Shown here: positions 51,178-60,866 of the stretch, piece by piece | Numbering within the stretch: the first letter of the stretch is position 1 | Layout of the letters: each line of letters opens with the position of its first letter | The notes under the pieces: model-generated | The model's input: only the letters and a program-made list of their open reading frames with translations | Database searches by the model: none | What the model was told of the DNA's origin: nothing | Position numbers and translations under genes: made by a program | Assembly (NCBI GenBank): GCA_041390125.1 | Contig: JAWKQN010000009.1 | Coordinates: 62,001-126,000 of the forward strand | Length of the DNA: 64,000 nt | Origin: Gemmatimonadota bacterium | GTDB lineage: Bacteria > Gemmatimonadota > Gemmatimonadetes > Longimicrobiales > Gaopeijiaceae | Direction: 5' to 3'

Positions 51178-52326
51178 GTGGAGCGGTTCGAGGACCAGCC
51201 GCTCGGCGCGCGTCCCCACCTGGCGGTCTTCTCCTCCACCAAGGTCGGGAACTACGTGGTCCTGACCCCCCTTCTGCGGGGCCTCAAGGAGAAGTACCCG
51301 GGCGCCACGCTCGACTTCTTCGGCAGCGAGGTCACGCGCGGCTTCGAGGAGTCCAACCCCCACATCGACTTCCGCCACTCGCTCTACGGTTCCGGACCCG
51401 ACTTCCTGCCTGACTTCCTCGACGCGCTGGCCCGTCGGCGCGCCGCACACGGGCCGTACGACCTGGCGGTCAACTGCGACGAGTTCGCCGAGCTCAATCT
51501 GGTGGCCGTGACGGCGCTGGCGCCCCGGTACATCGCCGGCGCTGCCCTCGCGCCGGCGCTCACCGGCAAGCTGCCGCCGGGGGAGCGGCCGGAGCAGCGC
51601 ATGCTGGCCGATCCCGACTGGAACAGCCCCGATTTCCTGCGGCGGTACCAGGGCGTCCTGGAGACGAACTACATCGCCGAGATCTTCTGCCGGATGGCCT
51701 TCGTCACCACCGACTTCTTCCGGCTGGAGCTGGGCAGCGCACCCCCCGCCTTCCCGGTCCCCGATGTGCTGCTGCACGTGACCACGACGCGCAGCGCCAA
51801 GATGTGGCCGCTGGCCCACTGGCTGCGCTTGACGGCCTGGTGCCGACAGCAGGGGCTCTCGCTGGGACTGATCGGCAGCGCACCCGACCGCCAGCGCGCG
51901 CTCTACCACGCGGGGGAGGACGAGGATCGCCTCCTCGAGGCCGGGACCGTCGTGGACCTCCGCGGCCGGACGCCCTTGCTGGAGCTGGCCGGAGCCCTCG
52001 AACGGGCCCGAGCGCTGGTGACGGTCGACGCCGGGCCCCTGCACGTGGCGGCCGCCGTCGGGTGCCCCACCGTGGCCCTCTTCGGCAACGACGCCGAGGG
52101 CCACGGCGCCAGCCCACTCCATCTCTGGGCGCCACGCGTGGGCCACGTGCGGGTGCTCCGGAGCCGGGCCACGTGCACCGTCTGCGAGGACAACCGCTTC
52201 CGCAACGAGGCCTGCCTGGTGGCGGGACACCCGTGCATGCGCGAGCTTCCATGGGAGGAAGCCGTGACGGCGCTCGAGGCCGCATTGGCTTCACCGCGTC
52301 CGCACCCCACCCTCGCCCACCCATGA
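51178..52326 (+). CDS. Glycosyltransferase family 9 (heptosyltransferase-like)
   Basis: 382-residue GT-B enzyme resembling ADP-heptose:lipopolysaccharide heptosyltransferases. N-terminal domain: FSSTKVGNYVVLTPLLRGLKEKYPGATLDFFG. C-terminal nucleotide-sugar site: VTVDAGPLHVAAAVGCPTVALFGN. Cysteines near the end (CTVCEDNRFRNEACLVAGHPCM) form a CxxC-like group that might bind metal or be structural. It would add sugars to an outer-membrane glycan. It is inserted between moaD and moaE, overlapping moaE by 4 bases, so it is co-transcribed with unrelated genes. GTG 51178 is used. Confidence 0.85.
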   Translation: MERFEDQPLGARPHLAVFSSTKVGNYVVLTPLLRGLKEKYPGATLDFFGSEVTRGFEESNPHIDFRHSLYGSGPDFLPDFLDALARRRAAHGPYDLAVNCDEFAELNLVAVTALAPRYIAGAALAPALTGKLPPGERPEQRMLADPDWNSPDFLRRYQGVLETNYIAEIFCRMAFVTTDFFRLELGSAPPAFPVPDVLLHVTTTRSAKMWPLAHWLRLTAWCRQQGLSLGLIGSAPDRQRALYHAGEDEDRLLEAGTVVDLRGRTPLLELAGALERARALVTVDAGPLHVAAAVGCPTVALFGNDAEGHGASPLHLWAPRVGHVRVLRSRATCTVCEDNRFRNEACLVAGHPCMRELPWEEAVTALEAALASPRPHPTLAHP

Positions 52327-52745
52327 TCCGGATCACCGATCGCGAGATCGACCCGAGCGCGGTGCTGGAGCAGGTCGGTGCCCTCTCCGATGGAGCACAG
52401 ATCCTGTTCCTGGGCACGGTGCGCAACCACAACGAGGGACGCTCCGTGGATGGCCTCCGATACGAGGCCTACCCGGAGATGGCCATCTCCGTCCTCGAGG
52501 AGATCGTGGCGGAAGCGCGGGAGCGCTTCGGCGGGCCGCGGGTTGCGGTCGTCCACCGCATCGGCGCCCTCGACATCGGCGACGTGGCCGTTGCGGTGGC
52601 CGTCTCCGCCCCGCATCGGGGAGAGGCGTTCGACGCCGCCCGCTACGTGATGGAGGAGCTGAAGCAGCGCCTCCCGGTCTGGAAGGAGGAGCGCTACGTC
52701 GGCGGCGAACGGGAATGGGTCGCCGGCAAGGAGCCGCAGCCATGA
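52323..52745 (+). CDS. moaE: Molybdopterin synthase catalytic subunit
   Basis: 140-residue enzyme converting precursor Z (cPMP) to molybdopterin with MoaD. FLGTVRNHNEGRSVDGLRYEAYPEMA and HRIGALDIGDVAVAVAVSAPHRGEAF are the family signature, and the LKQRLPVWKEERYVGG end carries the active-site Lys residues. It overlaps both the GT9 gene and moaA by 4 bases. Confidence 0.95.
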   Translation: MIRITDREIDPSAVLEQVGALSDGAQILFLGTVRNHNEGRSVDGLRYEAYPEMAISVLEEIVAEARERFGGPRVAVVHRIGALDIGDVAVAVAVSAPHRGEAFDAARYVMEELKQRLPVWKEERYVGGEREWVAGKEPQP

Positions 52746-53740
52746 CACGCGCACCGGACATGGTGGACGGCTTCGGCCGCCGCATCGAATACCTCCGCAT
52801 CTCGGTCACCGACAAGTGCAACCTCCGCTGCGTGTACTGCATGCCGGAGGAAGGGCTCAACTGGCTCACCCGGGACGAGATCCTGCGGTATGAGGAGATC
52901 GCGCGCGTGGTGGAGGTCATGGCGGGGATGGGCCTCAAGCGCGTGCGCATCACGGGGGGCGAGCCGCTCGTCCGCAAGGAGCTCCACCATCTGGTGGCCG
53001 CGATCGCTCGCGTCCCCGGCATCGAGGACCTCTCGTTGTCCACCAACGCCGTCCTGTTGGCCGCACAGGCGGACGCGCTCCGCGACGCGGGCGTGCAGCG
53101 GGTGAACGTGTCCCTCGATTCCCTCGTGGCCGAACGGCTGGATCGGATCGTCCGGAGGCCTGGATCCTTCGCTGCCATCATGGAGGGGCTGGCAGCGGCC
53201 GAGCGCGTGGGCTTCGACCCCATCAAGATCAACTGCGTCCTGATGCGGGGTCAGAACGACGACGAGATCGAAGCGTTCGCCGAGATGACCCGCACGCGCC
53301 CGTGGCACGTGCGGTTCATCGAGGTCATGCCCACCGGGTCCAACCTCGACCTGAGCGTGGACGGCTTCGTGTCCTGCCAGGAGGCGTTGGAGCGGGTACG
53401 GCGGATCGGGCGCATCGAGCCGGTCGACGGGCCGGGAGGAAACGGACCGGCCACCTACTACCGCTTCCCGGATGCGGCCGGGACCATCGGGGTCATCACC
53501 CCCATGAGCCACAACTTCTGCCATCGCTGCAACCGCATGCGCCTGACCGCGGACGGGCACCTGCGGCCCTGTCTCTTCGGTGACCTGCAGACCAATCTCC
53601 GCGATCCTCTGCGGCGCGGCGAAGACCTCGTCCCCCGGATCGAGGAGACGCTCCGCATCAAGCCCGAACGCCACCACCTCGTCCAGGGATCCACCCTCGG
53701 ATCGGGAGGCCTCGTCGCCCTCTCCCAGACCGGCGGATGA
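52742..53740 (+). CDS. moaA: GTP 3',8-cyclase (radical SAM)
   Basis: 332-residue radical SAM enzyme for the first step of molybdenum cofactor synthesis. The N-terminal cluster motif is CNLRCVYC. ITGGEPLVRKEL follows, the second cluster is provided by cysteines in MSHNFCHRCNRMRLTADGHLRPCLF, and the protein ends in the functionally needed Gly-Gly (SQTGG). No moaC is in the window. Its stop is followed by about 100 bases before mdh. Confidence 0.96.
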   Translation: MTRAPDMVDGFGRRIEYLRISVTDKCNLRCVYCMPEEGLNWLTRDEILRYEEIARVVEVMAGMGLKRVRITGGEPLVRKELHHLVAAIARVPGIEDLSLSTNAVLLAAQADALRDAGVQRVNVSLDSLVAERLDRIVRRPGSFAAIMEGLAAAERVGFDPIKINCVLMRGQNDDEIEAFAEMTRTRPWHVRFIEVMPTGSNLDLSVDGFVSCQEALERVRRIGRIEPVDGPGGNGPATYYRFPDAAGTIGVITPMSHNFCHRCNRMRLTADGHLRPCLFGDLQTNLRDPLRRGEDLVPRIEETLRIKPERHHLVQGSTLGSGGLVALSQTGG

Positions 53741-53836
53741 GGCGGGAACGTCTCTCCGGACCCCGGGTAGCGGAGCGCCGTGCCGAAAATCCGGGGACGC
53801 ACCCCAACGTCAGCCACAGGAAGGAATTCGAAGCCC

Positions 53837-54766
53837 ATGAGCACCGGTAAGATCACCGTCGTCGGAGCCGGCCACGTCGGAGCGACCTGCGCACAGCGCA
53901 TCGCGGAGAAGTCCCTGGCCCGCGAGGTCGTCCTCATCGACATCGTCGAGGGCGTCCCGCAGGGGAAGGGGCTCGATCAGTGGGAGAGCGCTCCGATCGA
54001 AGGCTTCGACACGCGGGTGATCGGTGCCAACGACTACGAGCCCGCCGCCGGGTCGGACATCTTCGTCGTCACGGCCGGGATCGCGCGCAAGCCCGGGATG
54101 AGCCGCGACGACCTCCTCAAGACGAACGCGGGTATCGTCTCGTCGGTCTCCAAGGAGATCGCGCGGGTGGCGCCGGACTCCATCATCATCATGGTGTCCA
54201 ACCCGCTCGACGTGATGTCCTGGGTGGCCATGAAGGAGACAGGCTTCCCGCGTGAGCGCGTGATCGGCATGGCCGGCGTGCTGGACACGGCCCGCTACCG
54301 CTCCTTCATCGCGCTGGAGCTGAACGTCTCCGTCGCCGACATCCAGGCGCTCGTCCTGGGCGGCCACGGCGACACCATGGTGCCGCTCGCCTCCTACACC
54401 TCGGTCTCCGGCATCCCGCTCACGCAGCTGCTTCCCCAGGACCGGATCGACGCGCTGGTGGACCGGACCCGCAAGGGCGGCGCCGAGATCGTGGGCTACC
54501 TGAAGACGGGCAGCGCCTACTACGCCCCTTCCTCCGCAGCCGTCCAGATGGTGGAAGCCATCGTCCAGGATCGGCGCCGCATCCTGCCCTGCGCCGCATA
54601 CCTGACGGGCGAGTATGGCGAGGACGACATCTTCCTCGGCGTGCCGTGCAAGCTCGGCGCGGGCGGCCTGCAGCAGATCCTCGAGGTGGAGCTCACGGAC
54701 GCCGAGAAGGCCGAGCTGAAGGCCAGCGCCGAAGCGGTGCGCAGCACCATCGACGTCGTCCGCTGA
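53837..54766 (+). CDS. mdh: Malate dehydrogenase, LDH-like type
   Basis: 309-residue TCA-cycle enzyme. VVGAGHVGATCAQRIAEK binds NAD and LIDIVEGVPQGKGLD includes the Asp that selects NAD. Arg in TAGIARKPGMSRDDLL fits malate, and the catalytic His is in GGHGDTMVPL. VSNPLDVMSW and GVLDTARYRSFIA are typical. It precedes sdhCAB, a frequent grouping. Start 53837 is used, with AAGGA upstream. Confidence 0.95.
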   Translation: MSTGKITVVGAGHVGATCAQRIAEKSLAREVVLIDIVEGVPQGKGLDQWESAPIEGFDTRVIGANDYEPAAGSDIFVVTAGIARKPGMSRDDLLKTNAGIVSSVSKEIARVAPDSIIIMVSNPLDVMSWVAMKETGFPRERVIGMAGVLDTARYRSFIALELNVSVADIQALVLGGHGDTMVPLASYTSVSGIPLTQLLPQDRIDALVDRTRKGGAEIVGYLKTGSAYYAPSSAAVQMVEAIVQDRRRILPCAAYLTGEYGEDDIFLGVPCKLGAGGLQQILEVELTDAEKAELKASAEAVRSTIDVVR

Positions 54767-54806
54767 ACCGTCCCACCCCAGGAGCGACACGGAAGGGAGG
54801 AGACCG

Positions 54807-55490
54807 GTGCCTGTGAGCCGAGGGCTCTGGGAGACCACGGTCGGCAAGAAGGTGGCGATGGCCGCGACCGGCCTGTTGCTCGTCGGCTTCGTGCTCGGCC
54901 ACATGGCGGGGAACCTGAAGGCCTTCCTGGGCCCCGACTCGTTCAACCACTACGCGGAATGGCTCCGGGTGGTCGGGGAGCCCGCCCTGCCGCGTGGCGT
55001 GGCGCTGTGGCTCGCGCGGGTCGTGCTCCTCGCCGCGGTGGTCGTGCACATCGTGGCGGCCGTACAGCTCGCGCGCCGTAGCCGCGCGGCCCGTCCCCAG
55101 GGCTACGAGAAGGAGGACTCCCTCACGTTCTCGTACGCGTCGCGCACCATGCGCTGGGGTGGCGTCATCATCGCACTCTTCGTGGTGTACCACATCCTGC
55201 ACTTCACGACCGGCACCGCGCACCGGGACTTCGTCGCGGGCGAGCCCTACCGCAACCTCGTGGTCGGGTTCTCGAGCCCGTTGGTCGTGGGGGTCTACCT
55301 GCTGGCCATCGCCGCCTTGAGCTTCCATCTGTATCACGGCATCTGGAGCGTCTTCCAGACCTTCGGCATCGCGGGCTCCGCGCGCACGCCCTGGCGCAGG
55401 TCGGTGGCGGCCGGCGTCGCCGGGGTGCTCTTCGTCGGCTTCATGGCCGTCCCCTTCGGAGTCCTGCTGGGGCTCATCACCCTTCCATGA
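54807..55490 (+). CDS. sdhC: Succinate dehydrogenase cytochrome b subunit
   Basis: 227-residue membrane anchor of the one-subunit (Bacillus-like) type, with five predicted helices. Candidate haem ligands are His in GHMAGNLKAF, VVVHIVAAVQ, VVYHILHFTTG and SFHLYHGIWS. This architecture lacks SdhD, consistent with only sdhC, sdhA and sdhB here. GTG 54807 follows GGGAGGAG. It overlaps sdhA by 4 bases. Confidence 0.93.
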   Translation: MPVSRGLWETTVGKKVAMAATGLLLVGFVLGHMAGNLKAFLGPDSFNHYAEWLRVVGEPALPRGVALWLARVVLLAAVVVHIVAAVQLARRSRAARPQGYEKEDSLTFSYASRTMRWGGVIIALFVVYHILHFTTGTAHRDFVAGEPYRNLVVGFSSPLVVGVYLLAIAALSFHLYHGIWSVFQTFGIAGSARTPWRRSVAAGVAGVLFVGFMAVPFGVLLGLITLP

Positions 55491-57409
55491 GCGCCATGAA
55501 CCTCGACGCACGGATCCCGACCGGGCCGATCCAGGAGAAGTGGGAGCGTCACCGCTTCGAGATGAAGCTGGTCAACCCGGCCAACAAGAGGCGCTTCGAC
55601 GTGATCGTCGTGGGCACCGGCCTGGCCGGTGGTGCCGCCTCGGCTACCCTGGCCGAGCTCGGCTATCGGGTGAAGACCTTCACCTTCCACGATTCGCCGC
55701 GGCGGGCCCACTCCATCGCGGCGCAGGGCGGCATCAATGCCGCCAAGAACTACCAGAGCGACGGGGACTCCGTCTTCCGTCTGTTCTACGACACGGTCAA
55801 GGGCGGAGACTTCCGTTCCCGCGAGGCCAACGTCTACCGCCTGGCCGAGCTCAGCCTCGAGATCATCGACCAGGCCGTGGCGCAGGGCGTGCCGTTCGCA
55901 CGTGAATACGGCGGGCTGCTCGCCAACCGGTCCTTCGGGGGTGCGCAGGTGTCGCGCACCTTCTATGCCCGCGGTCAGACCGGTCAGCAGCTGCTGTTGG
56001 GCGCCTATCAGGCCCTCATGCGGCAGGTGGCGCTGGGAACCGTGGAGCTGCACCCGCGCCAGGAGATGCTGGACGTCGTGCTCGTCGACGGGCGCGCCCG
56101 TGGCATCGTGACGCGCGACCTCCTGTCGGGTCGGGTGGAGTCGCATGCCGCCGATGCCGTGATCCTGGCCACGGGGGGATACTCCAACGTCTTCTTCCTC
56201 TCCACCAACGCCAAGAAGTCCAACGTCACCGCGGCGTGGCGGGCCCACCGGCGCGGAGCCGCGTTCGCGAACCCCTGCTTCACCCAGATCCATCCGACCT
56301 GCATCCCGCCCAACGGGGAGTATCAGTCCAAGCTCACGCTGATGAGCGAATCGCTCCGCAACGACGGGCGCATCTGGGTGCCCGCGGCGGAGGGAGATCG
56401 GCGGCCGCCGGATCAGATCCCCGATGCCGAGCGCGACTACTACCTGGAGCGCATCTACCCGAGCTTCGGCAACCTCAGCCCGCGCGACATCGCGTCGCGC
56501 CGGGCCAAGGAGATGGTCGACTCCGGTCACGGAGTGGGGCCGCTGCAGAATGGCGTCTACCTGGACTTCCGGGATGCCATCCAGCGGATCGGACGCAATG
56601 CCGTGTCCGAGCGCTACGGGAATCTCTTCGCCATGTACGAGAAGATCACCGGCGAGGACCCGTACCGTACGCCCATGCGCATCTATCCAGCCCCGCACTA
56701 CACCATGGGCGGCCTGTGGGTGGACTACGACCTCATGACCACGGTGCCCGGGCTGTTCGCCATCGGTGAAGCCAACTTCTCCGATCACGGCGCCAACCGC
56801 CTCGGAGCCTCCGCGTTGATGCAGGGCCTGGCGGACGGCTACTTCATCATGCCGTTGACGATCGGCAACTACCTGGCACGCACCAAGCAGGACGACGTGG
56901 ACGTGCACCACTCCGCGTTCGTGGACACGGAGGCGCAGGTGAGCGAGCGCACGCGCCGCCTGCTCGACAACAAGGGAACCCGGTCGGTGGACTCCCTCCA
57001 CATGGAGCTCGGCCGCCTCATGTGGAACGCGTGCGGGATGGAGCGCTCGCGCGAAGGGCTTCTGGACGCCCTGGAGAAGCTTCCGGCGCTACGGGAGACC
57101 TTCTGGAAGGAGGTCAACGTGCCCGGGAGCGGGGACACGCTCAACGAATCGATTGAAAAGGCAGGTCGCGTCGCCGACTACTTCGAGCTCGCAGAGCTGA
57201 TGTGTCGCGACGCGCTCACCCGGGAGGAGTCGTGCGGGGCCCACTACCGGGTGGAGTATACGACAGACGAGGGTGAGGCCCGGCGCGAGGACGACGAGTT
57301 CGCGCACGTGGCCGCCTGGGAGTGGACCGGGGATCCTTCGGCGCCGGTGCGCCACCAGGAGGAGCTGGTCTTCGACTACGTGCCCTTCTCGCAGCGGAGC
57401 TACAAGTAG
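55487..57409 (+). CDS. sdhA: Succinate dehydrogenase flavoprotein subunit
   Basis: 640-residue flavoprotein. The FAD motif is VVGTGLAGGAASATLAEL, the flavin-attachment His is in HSIAAQGGINAAKNY, the substrate region is QIHPTCIPP, and NRLGASALMQGLADGYFI is near the C-terminus. It feeds electrons from succinate into quinone together with sdhB and sdhC. It overlaps sdhC by 4 bases and sdhB by one base. Confidence 0.96.
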   Translation: MSAMNLDARIPTGPIQEKWERHRFEMKLVNPANKRRFDVIVVGTGLAGGAASATLAELGYRVKTFTFHDSPRRAHSIAAQGGINAAKNYQSDGDSVFRLFYDTVKGGDFRSREANVYRLAELSLEIIDQAVAQGVPFAREYGGLLANRSFGGAQVSRTFYARGQTGQQLLLGAYQALMRQVALGTVELHPRQEMLDVVLVDGRARGIVTRDLLSGRVESHAADAVILATGGYSNVFFLSTNAKKSNVTAAWRAHRRGAAFANPCFTQIHPTCIPPNGEYQSKLTLMSESLRNDGRIWVPAAEGDRRPPDQIPDAERDYYLERIYPSFGNLSPRDIASRRAKEMVDSGHGVGPLQNGVYLDFRDAIQRIGRNAVSERYGNLFAMYEKITGEDPYRTPMRIYPAPHYTMGGLWVDYDLMTTVPGLFAIGEANFSDHGANRLGASALMQGLADGYFIMPLTIGNYLARTKQDDVDVHHSAFVDTEAQVSERTRRLLDNKGTRSVDSLHMELGRLMWNACGMERSREGLLDALEKLPALRETFWKEVNVPGSGDTLNESIEKAGRVADYFELAELMCRDALTREESCGAHYRVEYTTDEGEARREDDEFAHVAAWEWTGDPSAPVRHQEELVFDYVPFSQRSYK

Positions 57410-58161
57410 TGAACCTGACTCTCCGGGTCTGGCGGCAGGACTCGCCCACGACGCGCGGGCGCTTCGAGCGCTACAGCGCGCAGGACATCTCCCCGGACAT
57501 GTCGTTCCTGGACATGCTCGACCTGGTCAACGAGCAGATCATGGCCGGCGGGGGGGAGCCCATCCAGTTCGAGCATGACTGCCGCGAGGGCATCTGCGGC
57601 TCGTGCGGCATGATGATCAACGGACGCGCCCACGGGCCCAATGCCCGCACCACGGCGTGTCAGCTGCACATGCGCTCCTTCAAGGACGGGGACGAGATCT
57701 GGATCGAGCCGTTCCGGGCCGATGCCTTCCCGGTCATCCGGGATCTGGTCGTGGACCGGACCGCGTTCGACCGGATCATCGAGGCGGGCGGCTACATCTC
57801 GGTGCGGACCGGCAGCGCGCCGGACGCCAACGCATTGCCGGTGGGGAAGGAGAACGCCGAGGCGGCGTTCGACGCGGCGGCCTGCATCAGTTGTGGAGCG
57901 TGTGTGGCGGCCTGCCCCAACGCGTCCGCCATGCTCTTCACGTCCGCCAAGGTGAGCCACCTCGGCCTGCTGCCGCAGGGTCAGCCGGAGCGCTACACGC
58001 GCGTGGTGGCCATGGTGGCCCAGCACGACGACGAGGGCTTCGGCAACTGCACCAACCACGGCGCCTGCGAGAACGCGTGTCCCAAGGGGATCACGCTCGC
58101 GAACATCGCGCGCCTGAACCGGGACGTGCTGCGCGCCGGGCTGGTCGGTCCGCGTACCTGA
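57409..58161 (+). CDS. sdhB: Succinate dehydrogenase iron-sulfur subunit
   Basis: 250-residue iron-sulfur subunit. The [2Fe-2S] centre has cysteines in HDCREGICGSCGMMING and TTACQLH. The [4Fe-4S]/[3Fe-4S] part is in CISCGACVAACPN and NCTNHGACENACPKGI. The GTG start shares its G with the sdhA stop (TAGTG). It completes the complex II operon. Confidence 0.95.
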   Translation: MNLTLRVWRQDSPTTRGRFERYSAQDISPDMSFLDMLDLVNEQIMAGGGEPIQFEHDCREGICGSCGMMINGRAHGPNARTTACQLHMRSFKDGDEIWIEPFRADAFPVIRDLVVDRTAFDRIIEAGGYISVRTGSAPDANALPVGKENAEAAFDAAACISCGACVAACPNASAMLFTSAKVSHLGLLPQGQPERYTRVVAMVAQHDDEGFGNCTNHGACENACPKGITLANIARLNRDVLRAGLVGPRT

Positions 58162-58346
58162 GCGAGGGCGGCGCGCCCCGCGCGAACGTCCTTCCCTCCC
58201 GTCCGGTCGCCGATGCGGAGCGCGTCCCGCCGCGGCCGCGCGGGTGGCCCCCGGAACGGCCGGCCGGATCGATCGCGGCCTGCGCTTGCAGCCCCGGGCC
58301 CGGCGGACCTACCGTCCCCGGATCGTTCCCCGGAGGACTTCCGCCC

Positions 58347-60191
58347 ATGATGCCCGTCCCGTTCCATCCCCCGGCCCGCGCGACGCGGCCCCCGGCGGGC
58401 CCGGTCCTCCCGGTCCGGTCCCGGACGAACAGGCTCTCCCGCCGGTCCTGCGCCCGGCTGGCGATGACGCTGCCGATCCTGTTCCTGGCTCCCTCCTGTG
58501 TCCAGGCGCCGGCCGGAGAGGGCGTGGACCTGCTCCTGGTGGACGGGACCGTCTGGACCGGGGTGCAGGGCGCCCCCTACGCCGAGGCCGTGGCCGCCCG
58601 GGGCGGCCGGATCGTCTACGTGGGCTCCTCTGCGGGCGCCCGGCGCCTGGTGGGGCCCTCCACACGTGTCCTGGAACTGGACGGCCGCTTCGTGGCGCCC
58701 GGCTTCATCGACAACCACACGCACTTCAACCGGGCCGGTGAGCTCCTGCTCGGCGTGAACCTGCTGGACGTGGCGGACGAGGAGGGGCTGGTGCGCCGGG
58801 TCGGAGAGGCCGCCGAGCGGCTCCCCGACGGGGCGTGGATGGTGGGCGGCATGTGGGGCGCCTACGAGCAGTGGGGCCAGAGCTCGACCGGCCGGGGCGG
58901 CGACGGCCCCACCGGCCCGCCCTTCCGGCCGGAGCGGAGCGGCATCGACGCCGTATCCGACGCCAACCCCGCGCTGCTCTGGAACTGGGACCGCAGCCAG
59001 CACCTCGCCAACGGCGCGGCCCTGGCGGCCGCGGGCGCCACCTGTGCCTGGGCGGGTGTCGAGTGCGGGGACGGTGTCCCCACGGGTCGCGTCTCCGCGG
59101 ACGCGGCCGCACGCATCCAGGCCGCCATGCCGCCCAAGACCCTGGAGCAGCGCCTGGCCGAGGCGCGGGTGGCCCTGCAGCAGCTCCGGGAGCTGGGGGT
59201 CACGACGTTCTTCGACATCACGCCGCCGGAGCAGTTGCCGGTCTACGAGGCGCTGCGCGAGGGCGGAGAGCTCACGGCGCGCGTGAACGTGCGTCCGGTG
59301 CTGGATTCCTGGGACGAGCTGGCCGCCGTCGGGATCGGCCACGGCTTCGGGGACGACTGGATCCGCTTCGGCGGACTCAAGGGGTTCGTGGACGGCATCA
59401 TGGGCAACTCGAGCGCCCACTTCTACGAGCCCTACCTCACCACCGGCGTGCGGGGCAGCTGGCGTGACGCCGGCAACACGGGCCACGTCACGGGCCAGGG
59501 CTCCGGCCTCGAGCCGGCCGGCAACATGGAGCGGCTGCTGTTCGGCGCGGACTCGATCGGGCTGTCCCCGCGGGTGCACGCCATCGGCGATCAGGCCGTC
59601 GATACGCTCATCGATCTCATGGAGAAGGTGATCCGTGAGCACGGTCCGCGGCCGGATCGCCGCTTCGCCATCATCCATACCCAGGTTCTCTCCGGCGCCG
59701 AGGCCGCGGAGCGGATGGCCCGCCTGGGGATCATCGCGGAGGTGCAGCCGTACCACACCATCGACGACATGCGCTGGATGGAGGAGCGGATCGGCGCCCG
59801 TTCGCGGTGGGCCTACGCGTTCCGCACCCTCCACGATGCGGGCGTGGTGCTGTCGTTCGGCAGCGACTGGCCCGGGACCAACGCGGCCTGGTACACGGCC
59901 GATCCGCTGCAGGGGATGTACGCCGCCGTGACGCGGCAGACGCTGGACGGACAGCCGGCCGAGGGCTGGTTCCCCGAGGAGCGCATCGACGTGGAGACCG
60001 CGCTGCGCGCGTATACCGTCAACAACGCGTTCGCGGCCGGGGAAGAGGACCGGAAGGGAACCCTCGAGGTGGGCAAGCTCGCCGACCTCGTGGTGCTGGA
60101 GGCCGATCCGCTGACGGCGGAGCCGGCGACGCTCAAGGACATTCGGGTCGACTACACCATCGTGGACGGACGGGTCGTCCACCAACGCTGA
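58347..60191 (+). CDS. YtcJ-type amidohydrolase, exported or lipid-anchored
   Basis: 614-residue amidohydrolase of the YtcJ-like family. An N-terminal basic/hydrophobic stretch ends in LAPSC, a possible lipobox (ATG 58464 is an alternative start just before the signal). The metal site begins IDNHTHFNRAG, with later FGSDWPGTNAA. GKLADLVVLEADPL closes the composite domain. CGDDSD-type lipoproteins are nearby. Such enzymes hydrolyse cyclic amides or imides; substrate unknown. A CGGAGGA site lies about 10 bases before ATG 58347. Confidence 0.87.
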   Translation: MMPVPFHPPARATRPPAGPVLPVRSRTNRLSRRSCARLAMTLPILFLAPSCVQAPAGEGVDLLLVDGTVWTGVQGAPYAEAVAARGGRIVYVGSSAGARRLVGPSTRVLELDGRFVAPGFIDNHTHFNRAGELLLGVNLLDVADEEGLVRRVGEAAERLPDGAWMVGGMWGAYEQWGQSSTGRGGDGPTGPPFRPERSGIDAVSDANPALLWNWDRSQHLANGAALAAAGATCAWAGVECGDGVPTGRVSADAAARIQAAMPPKTLEQRLAEARVALQQLRELGVTTFFDITPPEQLPVYEALREGGELTARVNVRPVLDSWDELAAVGIGHGFGDDWIRFGGLKGFVDGIMGNSSAHFYEPYLTTGVRGSWRDAGNTGHVTGQGSGLEPAGNMERLLFGADSIGLSPRVHAIGDQAVDTLIDLMEKVIREHGPRPDRRFAIIHTQVLSGAEAAERMARLGIIAEVQPYHTIDDMRWMEERIGARSRWAYAFRTLHDAGVVLSFGSDWPGTNAAWYTADPLQGMYAAVTRQTLDGQPAEGWFPEERIDVETALRAYTVNNAFAAGEEDRKGTLEVGKLADLVVLEADPLTAEPATLKDIRVDYTIVDGRVVHQR

Positions 60192-60199
60192 GAGGACGG

Positions 60200-60673
60200 A
60201 TGGTCGGAAGGACGTCGGTGAAGTACGGTCTGCTGGTGCTGTGCGCCCTGGCCGTGGGCGCGTGCGGGGACGACAGCGACCCCGTGGGAACGGAGACGCC
60301 GGAGCAGACGACGTTCAGCCCCATCCTGGGCGTGGACCTGTCGCAGATGACCCGGTTGCCCAGCGGCCTCTACTACCGGGACCTCACGGTGGGGACCGGC
60401 GCGGAGGCGCAGGTGGGGGACCGGGTGCGGATGGGGTACTCGGGCTGGCTGCCGGACGGGACGCTGTTCGATGGCGGGACGCTCACGCCTTTCGTGTTGG
60501 GTGAGGGGCGGGTGATCGAAGGCTGGGAGATCGGCATCCCCGGCATGCGCGTGGGAGGGACGCGGAAGCTGGTCATCCCGTCCGCGCTGGGGTACGGAAA
60601 CCAGCCGAACGGGCCCATCCCGGCCAAGTCCGTGCTGGTCTTCGACGTGGAGCTGCTCGAGATCGTTCCCTAG
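60200..60673 (+). CDS. FKBP-type peptidyl-prolyl isomerase lipoprotein
   Basis: 157-residue lipoprotein foldase. Signal peptide with lipobox LAVGAC (Cys near residue 22), then an acidic spacer and an FKBP domain: VGDRVRMGYSGWLPDGTLFDGG, FVLGEGRVIEGWEIGIPGMRVGG and IPSALGYGNQPNGPIP. Residues that form the drug-binding pocket (Tyr, Phe/Asp, Val, Ile, Trp, Tyr) are retained. It would assist folding of exported proteins in the periplasm. It starts 9 bases after the amidohydrolase. Confidence 0.93.
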   Translation: MVGRTSVKYGLLVLCALAVGACGDDSDPVGTETPEQTTFSPILGVDLSQMTRLPSGLYYRDLTVGTGAEAQVGDRVRMGYSGWLPDGTLFDGGTLTPFVLGEGRVIEGWEIGIPGMRVGGTRKLVIPSALGYGNQPNGPIPAKSVLVFDVELLEIVP

Positions 60674-60729
60674 CGGGCCGGCTCCCTCGCCGCCGAACGG
60701 GGTCCTCCGCCATGCGGGGGACCCTCCGC

Positions 60730-60864
60730 GCGCCTTCAGGGCCACGGGTCCGGGGTGCCCCTGCGCGGTCCCCTACGCCTTCCAGGCAACCAGGTCGGGG
60801 TGACCCTGCGCGGTCTCCCACGCCTTCCAGGCAACCAGGTCCGGCGCGACTGCGCGGTCCCCCC
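60730..60864. repeat. Three tandem copies of a 45-bp unit
   Basis: Units start at 60730, 60775 and 60820; the last two are nearly identical over the first 20 bases (ACGCCTTCCAGGCAACCAGG). The first is more diverged. They fill the gap between convergent FKBP and dcd genes, and a hairpin follows. Confidence 0.8.
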
Positions 60865-60866
60865 AC

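Noticed and set aside
57993..60185. A 730-codon minus-strand frame opposite the YtcJ-type amidohydrolase
   Set aside because: Antisense shadow; the plus-strand frame has a clear family and metal site, and the minus frame has none.
60730..60864. A possible CRISPR array or a short repetitive protein on the minus strand
   Set aside because: Units are contiguous without spacers; the minus frame with repeated VAWKAW is outside the dcd gene and has no support as a gene.
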